From Bacteroides sp. (GTDB taxonomy: Bacteria; Bacteroidota; Bacteroidia; Bacteroidales; Muribaculaceae): a stretch of 48,407 nt of DNA. Below, piece by piece: positions 43,822-48,407 of the stretch (position 1 is its first letter; every line of letters starts with the position of its first letter). The stretch is from contig JAAVDE010000044.1 of assembly GCA_014801955.1 (NCBI GenBank), forward strand, positions 1-48,407. Reading direction: 5' to 3'. A model generated the notes under the pieces. It searched no databases. It had not been told where the DNA came from and saw only the letters and a program-made list of their open reading frames with translations. A program made the position numbers and the translations under genes.

Positions 43822-45921
43822 TTACGGTTTATAGAATCCCTGGAAACGAACCGTACCGAAGTATTCAGGCGACTTGATCAGGCCATCACCGCGACCGGCG
43901 AGCGTTTCTGCACCCTCTTCGTCGAGAACAACCTTCGAGTCAACAGCCTTGGGAACACGAAAACATACCTGCACAGGGAAGTTGACCTTGGCGTCGCCGG
44001 TTATTACTTTAGTTGATGCGCGCTGAGTGGCGGCGACGATACGATAGCCGAGCGAGCGGCCCTTTTGGAGCAGCATTTTCAAATTCTCCTCAAGCGACTT
44101 TTCACGGCCAACGACCTTGTTTTCATATTTGGGAATCGGAAATCCCATCGGGCCGCGCTTGGTTCCGACTTCCACCTTCTCGCGAATGTCGAGCTCTTTA
44201 CCTGAGCGGGCCGACGACACCGCATCGGCAAACTCATCGAACACTATCAGCGTCTTGCTGTTCGCGCCCGTCTTGGCGCGCTCCTGCATTTCCTCAACGA
44301 GTTCCTTCATGCGCAGCTCAATGTCGGCGATGTCAGCAATAACCTCGCAATCGGGCAGCTTGCCGATAAACTCATATTTCGGGTCCAGAACAATGATGCG
44401 CGACACTCCGGCAAGCCTTGCGTATTCAATCGTGCTCTTGATGCAGACCGACTTGCCCGAGCCTGTTGCACCGCAGATGAGCATATGGGGAGTTGACTGA
44501 TTGTTTATGTCCCAAACGACCGGTTCTCCGAAGTTGTCGAGGCCAATGGGAATGCGGGTACCCTGCAGGTATTTTGCATCCCACATGAGCGTTTCGCCGG
44601 AGCGGTGAGGCGCTTCGATACACAGATACGAGTGGCCCTGGTGCATGGAAAGGGTTGGCAGAACGCGAACCGACGGCACGTCGATTGCATTGGCAATATC
44701 CAACGCATGAGAGGCGATGTTTGCAATCTTAACGCCGGCACCAATCTCAAGCAGGTAGGATGTTGAAGAATATGCGCCGCGAACGTGGGCCACACGGGCC
44801 ATAATCCCGAATGAGCGGAGAGTGTGTTCGATTTTTTCTTGTGGAGTCATGTCTTCTCGAAGTTCGTAGGAAATAAATGTTGCCGCCTTGCTGCGGAATG
44901 ATGTTATTACTTTAGGGGATATGGAGGCTGTTGAGGCGTCGCGGATTTTCTTTTGACGACGCGCTATGAGTATTTTCTTGCTTTCGGGAATATTGAAATC
45001 GTCAATATCCGCTATCAGAGTGCGCGCCCAGAAATCATAGAGTTCGGCACGGTCGGCCATAGGGTCTGCGTCATTGATAGTATAGATATAGTCGGGGTCC
45101 TGGGTCGCTTGAATCATACGGCGCAGCGGTTCATAGAGAATGGCTTCATAGAGGCGGCGCGTATCTGCATCGAGCACGATTGCCATTTTACGGATCTGCG
45201 GAGAATTGTCTTTGTTCTTGCTATGCTTATTCTCCATGTACCAAACCTCATCAATCGGCAGCTCGGGATGCAAGGATTCCCACGAAAGCGCATAAACAAT
45301 TGCCTGCTTGGCGCCGGTGAATCCCAGCTCTGATTCATCGGTATAGGCCGACTTGGATTTATGGTCGATGATAACGCGGCGGCCATCATTGAGTTCTACG
45401 ACAAGGTCAATCTGGCCGTGGCAAGGCAGCGGAATGTCAACGCCGTTAACGACCAGCCATGTATCAGTGTGCAACTCAACGGCGATTACCCTCTTAACGT
45501 CGGCCAGGTAGACCGATTGCTCGTTGTAGAAATTGGCGATGAGGGCGTTGGCAGTCTTTGTTGCCGTTTCAATGCACGACTCAACCGTTGGAGTTTTCTT
45601 GCCGAGCTTCCATTGATTGGCACTCGTTTCGTCAATAACCTTATAGGCCGCCTCCTGCATTTGCGGGAAAGAGAGCAACTCGCCGGAGTCGCGCAATTTC
45701 TCAAAGAACGCCTGAAGGGCGGCATGGTAGGCGGTGCCGGCCACTGTCGTTGCCGACCGCCGCGAGGGCTCACGGTAGATATAGCGTCGCTCAAACTCCT
45801 TTTCATTCCGGGCAAACGTTGCAACGCCTGAATAGCTCCATGAGTCGATCAGAAAATTGGAGAGATGGTTCTCGAGCTCGTCGTTGCCCATCAGGGCATA
45901 CTTGTTGATGGTAGCTGTCAT
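43822..45921 (-). CDS. Fusion of RecB-like nuclease and FtsK/SpoIIIE-like DNA motor
   Basis: A 699-aa protein. N-terminal part (about 45-300): a RecB-type PD-(D/E)XK nuclease with an AYHAAL helix (H66), GQIDLVVEL (D171) and VIIDHKS (D186, K188), and a QAIVYALSW motif (QxxxY). C-terminal part (about 440-699): FtsK-type RecA-like ATPase with Walker A GATGSGKS (484-491), Walker B TLIVFDEFAD (557-566) and ATQR (631-634). There is no FtsK gamma (DNA-reading) domain and no membrane segment. It overlaps recT by 4 nt (ATGA), so the nuclease is probably the exonuclease partner of RecT, here bound to a DNA pump. Confidence 0.82.
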   Translation of the reverse strand: MTATINKYALMGNDELENHLSNFLIDSWSYSGVATFARNEKEFERRYIYREPSRRSATTVAGTAYHAALQAFFEKLRDSGELLSFPQMQEAAYKVIDETSANQWKLGKKTPTVESCIETATKTANALIANFYNEQSVYLADVKRVIAVELHTDTWLVVNGVDIPLPCHGQIDLVVELNDGRRVIIDHKSKSAYTDESELGFTGAKQAIVYALSWESLHPELPIDEVWYMENKHSKNKDNSPQIRKMAIVLDADTRRLYEAILYEPLRRMIQATQDPDYIYTINDADPMADRAELYDFWARTLIADIDDFNIPESKKILIARRQKKIRDASTASISPKVITSFRSKAATFISYELREDMTPQEKIEHTLRSFGIMARVAHVRGAYSSTSYLLEIGAGVKIANIASHALDIANAIDVPSVRVLPTLSMHQGHSYLCIEAPHRSGETLMWDAKYLQGTRIPIGLDNFGEPVVWDINNQSTPHMLICGATGSGKSVCIKSTIEYARLAGVSRIIVLDPKYEFIGKLPDCEVIADIADIELRMKELVEEMQERAKTGANSKTLIVFDEFADAVSSARSGKELDIREKVEVGTKRGPMGFPIPKYENKVVGREKSLEENLKMLLQKGRSLGYRIVAATQRASTKVITGDAKVNFPVQVCFRVPKAVDSKVVLDEEGAETLAGRGDGLIKSPEYFGTVRFQGFYKP

Positions 45922-46823
45922 GGCATTTCGATTGTAGATTTCTTATCGGTTGAGTTAGGTTCCGCAGTCTTAGGCCCGCGGGAGCGCAGTTTCTCCTTGG
46001 CTTCATCAATGGAGGCCGGCGTGGGCTTGGGATTCGATGACTCGTGAGGGCTCTTGACCTCCTCAAAGTCAACATCAACAATATCCTGGGCCTCCTCAGT
46101 AGTGCGGAAGCCCATGGCCATTTCGGGAGCGAAGCTCGACACCCAGAAGGATGCCGCACGATAACGCAGCATCAGTTCCGGCATTGACGGCCATTTGGAA
46201 CCATCCTTGCAATACCATCCCTCCTGAACTGCCATGCGGATAGAAACCGGGGGCGAAACGAGTTCCCGACCCGTCGCAATCTCGGTGGCATACGCCACGC
46301 AGACCACGTTGTCGAGCTCTGGATTCTCAAACTGTTTCTGAATCTCACGGTTCTTCCCGTCTTTGTCTTTAGCCCAGGTTTTATAGGAAACGTTGCCCAC
46401 CCTGCCGTCAATAGTAAAGCGATAGTCGAGCGTGGTGTAACGTCCGCAGGTGTTGACGCATCCGATGAGAAATTTTGCTTTCCATGTCGGGTTGCCCTTT
46501 ACCACGCAGAGATTCTGCATGACCGTCAGCGGCAGAATCTGCAGTCTGCATGCAATTTCAACTGCAATTATGCAATTGCCGAGTTTGCCCTGGTAGGCCG
46601 CCGGAACAAAGTCTGATTCCGACAAAGGTTTTGCCAGGCGCTGAAACGTTTCGAATTGCCGCTGCATCTGGCCGGCCAGGGATCGGTTGTAGTCCATAGT
46701 CGTTTGCAACACGGCAATTCTCATCTGAGCCTCGACTCTCTTGAACTCAACGTCGAGCGCAGTCAGCTCCTTCGATGCATTAGCAGGGGAATCAGCCTGC
46801 TGTTGTTGGAAAATGTTACACAT
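45918..46823 (-). CDS. recT: RecT-type single-strand annealing protein
   Basis: A 301-aa protein with the RecT family core: EIACRLQILPLTVMQNL followed by CVVKGNPTWKAKFLIGCVN, then a strand-rich core (DYRFTIDG, VSYKTWAKD) and RYRAASFW...FAPEMAMGF. It coats ssDNA and anneals homologous strands. The C-terminal 55 residues are acidic and disordered, as in other RecT proteins, where the tail contacts partner proteins. I chose ATG 46823 because it gives a normal RecT length and sits at the end of a leader hairpin; an alternative ATG lies at 46850. Confidence 0.82.
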   Translation of the reverse strand: MCNIFQQQQADSPANASKELTALDVEFKRVEAQMRIAVLQTTMDYNRSLAGQMQRQFETFQRLAKPLSESDFVPAAYQGKLGNCIIAVEIACRLQILPLTVMQNLCVVKGNPTWKAKFLIGCVNTCGRYTTLDYRFTIDGRVGNVSYKTWAKDKDGKNREIQKQFENPELDNVVCVAYATEIATGRELVSPPVSIRMAVQEGWYCKDGSKWPSMPELMLRYRAASFWVSSFAPEMAMGFRTTEEAQDIVDVDFEEVKSPHESSNPKPTPASIDEAKEKLRSRGPKTAEPNSTDKKSTIEMP

Positions 46824-46936
46824 GATTGATGAAATTAAATTGTTAAACATTTGCGACGCCACAGATTGAAAAGCGGAGACCGCGACGCAGCTCGTATTGC
46901 CGAGCCAACATCGCAGCCTCCTATCATCAATCATGT
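46820..46936 (-). promoter_or_regulatory. Long-range hairpin sequestering the recT start codon
   Basis: A perfect 13-bp inverted repeat: acatgattgatga at 46820-46832 and its exact complement at 46924-46936, 91 nt apart. In the leftward transcript the 3' arm contains the recT start codon (46823-46821), and the 5' arm is followed directly by a Shine-Dalgarno site and a 22-codon reading frame. This has the form of a translational attenuator: translation of the leader peptide would disturb the hairpin and expose recT. A small GTAGC-GGTT-GCTAC hairpin overlaps the start of the 5' arm. Confidence 0.65.
46843..46911 (-). CDS. Candidate 22-aa leader peptide before recT
   Basis: A 22-codon frame starting at ATG 46911, preceded by ATAGGAGGC with a 4-nt spacer, the same spacing as the three strong sites in the small-gene cassette. 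The peptide is arginine-rich in its first half. Its stop lies between the arms of the 13-bp inverted repeat. In a phage with few Shine-Dalgarno sites, this one is notable. Confidence 0.45.
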   Translation of the reverse strand: MLARQYELRRGLRFSICGVANV

Positions 46937-46948
46937 AGCAACCGCTAC

Positions 46949-47026
46949 TGGTGGATACCGTGGGAGTCGAACCCACACCAACCGGCTTCACTACCGGGTG
47001 AACTGGCCTTTTAATTCGCAGTATCC
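46949..47026 (-). tRNA. tRNA-like gene A with abnormal anticodon arm
   Basis: A 78-nt tRNA fold: acceptor GGATACT/GGTATCC (7 bp with one G-T), D arm GAAT/GTTC with GG in its loop, T arm GTGGG-TTCGACT-CCCAC, and an encoded ACCA end. The anticodon arm is odd: the best pairing is CCGGT/GCCGG with a 6-nt loop AGTGAA; a standard 7-nt loop would need two mismatches and has A instead of U at position 33. No anticodon can be read with confidence. Confidence 0.6.
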
Positions 47027-47110
47027 GAGAATAAAATCGCCGGCGCGCTTCGCAGCGGGCCGACGAAAGATTTGATAGAGAGTCATAAAGCTATTGCTTA
47101 ACGACAGTCA

Positions 47111-47138
47111 TGCTGCCGGGCTTCACAGCCGGGCGGCA
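47111..47138 (-). other. Hairpin resembling the anticodon arm of tRNA-like gene A
   Basis: On the minus strand this gap (47027-47210, no gene) contains TGCCG/CGGCA and GGC/GCC stems with a TGTGAA loop. The block CCCGG-x-x-GTGAAGCC recurs from tRNA-like gene A (bases 46986-46998 region). It looks like a duplicated anticodon arm without the rest of a tRNA. The remaining gap sequence shows nothing I recognise. Confidence 0.5.
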
Positions 47139-47210
47139 ATCATAATAATGGTAAACTAGGAATAGATGGATAAACACACTTTGTTACCAATCAAAAAAAC
47201 TGTATATGAG

Positions 47211-47300
47211 TGGGACAGCAGGCCGGACTCGAACCGGCGACCGCCTCTCGATTGAATCCCTGGCGGGAAGAGGTGCTCTATCCATCTGAGCTACTGCTAT
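47211..47300 (-). tRNA. tRNA-like gene B with enlarged anticodon loop
   Basis: Acceptor ATAGCAG/CTGCTGT, TA, D arm GCTC/GAGC with a normal loop, T arm GCCGG-TTCGAGT-CCGGC and an encoded CCCA end form a clean tRNA body (90 nt). The anticodon stem CCTCT/AGAGG is perfect but closes a 20-nt loop instead of 7; the loop holds its own small TCCC-GCCA-GGGA hairpin. An extra 13 nt in the anticodon loop would not be read normally. No intron features. Confidence 0.6.
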
Positions 47301-47515
47301 CGGTGGTCAATATGTAGGACAGCGACCTAACGCTGCATTAAAAGTCATACTTACTACTGGCGCCCAATGCGTCCGTTTGTGGAATACTGCGGTTGACTAC
47401 GCAGCCGAATCGCGGAGCTTATCCCGCAGATTGTCGTCCCTTCTCGCTATGTATTGGTTGAGGTGCTTGCGCGCCTTGCGATTTCCGGGTCCCCGCAATG
47501 GGTCGTTTTTATTGA
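47301..47515. other. Gap between tRNA-like genes, no supported gene
   Basis: A 215-nt stretch between tRNA-like genes B and C. The minus strand has a 38-codon open frame ending at 47397 rich in Arg, Asp, Asn and Leu that reads like protein, but it has no ATG. Several GC-rich short inverted segments (gcgg/ccgc) are present. Possibly tRNA precursor or leftover coding sequence. Confidence 0.3.
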
Positions 47516-47611
47516 TGGAGGGCGGAACAGGATTCGAACCTGCGTGTCAGCTCAACGCTGAACCTTGCTATGGTCGGCAAGGCCACCTCGGCCACTTGGT
47601 TGTACCCGCCC
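47516..47611 (-). tRNA. tRNA-like gene C, class II body, abnormal anticodon loop
   Basis: A 96-nt tRNA of class II form (Leu/Ser/Tyr-like): acceptor GGGCGGG/TCCGCCC, 3-bp D stem ACC/GGT with AAGTGGCCGA loop, long variable arm TCAGC-GTTGA-GCTGA, T arm GCAGG-TTCGAAT-CCTGT and an encoded TCCA end. The anticodon stem CCTTG/CAAGG closes a 10-nt loop (or 6 bp with 8 nt), so the anticodon cannot be set with confidence. Confidence 0.65.
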
Positions 47612-47673
47612 GAATTTACTACTGCCTGCCGGCGAGCTACTATTCGCTGTGTATTGTAGCTTCAATTGGGCAT

Positions 47674-47955
47674 TTACTTTATTGCTGAGATTGCCACCCT
47701 TGTTGAGGCTTGGGATAGAATCTCGGTCTCGGTAGCGATTCTTCGTCCAAGCAACCACTCCTCAATCTCACTTTTGAGAAAAGTTATGTTGCCCCGCTCG
47801 TTGCAGTAGTGTGGTATAGCCCGCGCCTGTACCATATGCCTGATACGATTTTCAGATCTGTTCATCATAACAGCTACGTCAGCAACTTCCAACACATTGA
47901 GACACTGACAACGCCTCAGCCGCTCATCATAACCAAGAATAGGTTTCTTTGCCAT
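47674..47955 (-). CDS. Small HTH (excisionase/MerR-like) DNA-binding protein
   Basis: A 93-aa protein with a helix-turn-helix at about residues 20-68 (VLEVADVAVMMNRSENRIRH, then ITFLKSEIEEWLLG) of the HTH_17 type used by excisionases and small regulators. Residues 44-56 would form the wing. I chose ATG 47955; upstream in-frame starts run into the preceding gene. Could be a recombination directionality factor or an early regulator. Confidence 0.7.
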   Translation of the reverse strand: MAKKPILGYDERLRRCQCLNVLEVADVAVMMNRSENRIRHMVQARAIPHYCNERGNITFLKSEIEEWLLGRRIATETEILSQASTRVAISAIK

Positions 47956-47977
47956 AAGTATATACACTCGGATAATG

Positions 47978-48235
47978 TTAAGTACGATTAGACTGATTGA
48001 TTGAATCATTGCACATTCGGTCGTAGGCGATGAACCAGGGGTCAATCTTTCGCCATCGATTATACAGCTTGGCAATGATAAACATTAAACCTGCGGATAG
48101 TGCCTTGTCAAAGATGATGCACAGCATCCACATACTCTCATTTTCACCTTTTTCCTCACCAAAGAGGAAAGTCGCAGCAAACATGCCGAGTGCGAAAAGA
48201 ATCGCAATGCGTATGAGTGAGGCTATCTTATTCAT
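47978..48235 (-). CDS. Small membrane protein, function unknown
   Basis: An 85-aa protein with two membrane segments (about 7-25 and 35-58), separated by an acidic turn (GEEKGENES). The C-terminal 25 residues are polar with IDPWFIAYDRMCND. It lies upstream of the HTH gene in the same direction. No family recognised. Confidence 0.55.
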   Translation of the reverse strand: MNKIASLIRIAILFALGMFAATFLFGEEKGENESMWMLCIIFDKALSAGLMFIIAKLYNRWRKIDPWFIAYDRMCNDSINQSNRT

Positions 48236-48247
48236 GATTGTAATGTT

Positions 48248-48407
48248 TTAGTTGTGTGTAACCAAATAGGTCACGCCGTTGTCGGTTGATGTGATTTTAT
48301 ACTCCTCACGTCCTGCCGCCTTGTTGAGGCGACTCACGCAAGATTTTGCACTCGCCATAGAGCCGGCTTCGCGGCAATCAAACGTCACGCTCACCCCCGC
48401 AGGAATG
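48248..48407 (-). CDS. Partial hypothetical protein, 5' end outside window
   Basis: The last 52 codons of a leftward gene, open to the window edge. The visible end reads IPAGVSVTFDCREAG, a helix SAKSCVSRLNKAAGRE and then YKITSTDNGVTYLV with the stop after THN: a small alpha/beta domain typical of short phage proteins. Family not recognised. Confidence 0.5.
   Translation of the reverse strand, partial: IPAGVSVTFDCREAGSMASAKSCVSRLNKAAGREEYKITSTDNGVTYLVTHN

Noticed and set aside
47397-47515. A leftward 38-codon frame with protein-like composition
   Set aside because: It has no ATG, starts at a tRNA end and could only use a TTG, so I list it as a gap and not as a gene.
47377-47688. A 103-codon rightward reading frame
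   Set aside because: It runs antisense through tRNA-like gene C and contains the GGTGFEPA-type string that typically arises from translating the back of a tRNA.
1-48407. CRISPR arrays, rRNA genes, integrase or insertion sequences
   Set aside because: I found no regular spaced repeats, no ribosomal RNA stretch, no tyrosine or serine recombinase motif and no transposase gene.

Overview
This window is a 48.4 kb piece of a double-stranded DNA phage (or prophage) of the Bacteroidales. That call rests on several things: Bacteroidetes-type -7 promoter boxes (TAnnTTTG), near absence of Shine-Dalgarno sequences, and gene families typical of Bacteroides-group phages (DUF4494, Lin1244-like replication protein, DUF1064, YopX, a Bacteroides-type holin, DUF6808-like lysis accessory protein). 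The base composition looks close to balanced, which would suit Muribaculaceae or similar gut Bacteroidales, but the host genus is inference. There is a portal, terminase, capsid and a beta-propeller nozzle-like protein, but no tape measure or sheath, so a podovirus-like particle is most likely. No integrase or repressor is present, and the genes at both edges are cut by the window.

Layout. (1) 1-11870, plus strand: a giant polyvalent protein (more than 3,270 aa, several enzyme-like domains, probably ejected into the host) and the portal. (2) 11874-14403, minus strand: the two terminase genes, inverted relative to the head genes and driven from a divergent promoter region at 14404-14532. (3) 14533-30132, plus strand: scaffold-like protein, a 52-aa peptide that copies the N-terminal arm of the capsid protein, major capsid protein, connector proteins, a 2,278-aa fibre with CotH-like and leucine-rich regions, two tandem lectin-like proteins, then holin, amidase endolysin, a spanin-like protein and three paralogous small proteins. 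(4) 30180-33388, minus strand: nozzle-like protein and an AbrB-like protein. (5) 33426-39746, minus strand: accessory genes including an adenine methyltransferase, a radical SAM protein, a MmcB-like nuclease, a cytosine methyltransferase and several small unknown proteins. (6) 39739-46823, minus strand: a small-gene cassette with strong Shine-Dalgarno sites, DnaC-like helicase loader, replication protein, resolvase-like nuclease, HU, a nuclease-FtsK fusion and RecT. (7) 46843-47611, minus strand: a recT leader with a long inverted repeat, and three tRNA-like genes with abnormal anticodon loops. (8) 47674-48407, minus strand: an HTH protein, a small membrane protein and a cut gene.

How the parts fit. 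The right-hand leftward block is the early/replication block: RecT plus a fused RecB-like nuclease/FtsK motor supply recombination, and the loader and Lin1244-like protein supply replication initiation. Two methyltransferases without visible partner nucleases suggest protection of phage DNA. The rightward block builds the virion and ends in lysis.

The most unusual features are the capsid-arm peptide, the in-frame toxin-like cassette bounded by 32-nt repeats in the giant protein, the SD-linked gene cassette, the recT leader hairpin and the tRNA-like trio.
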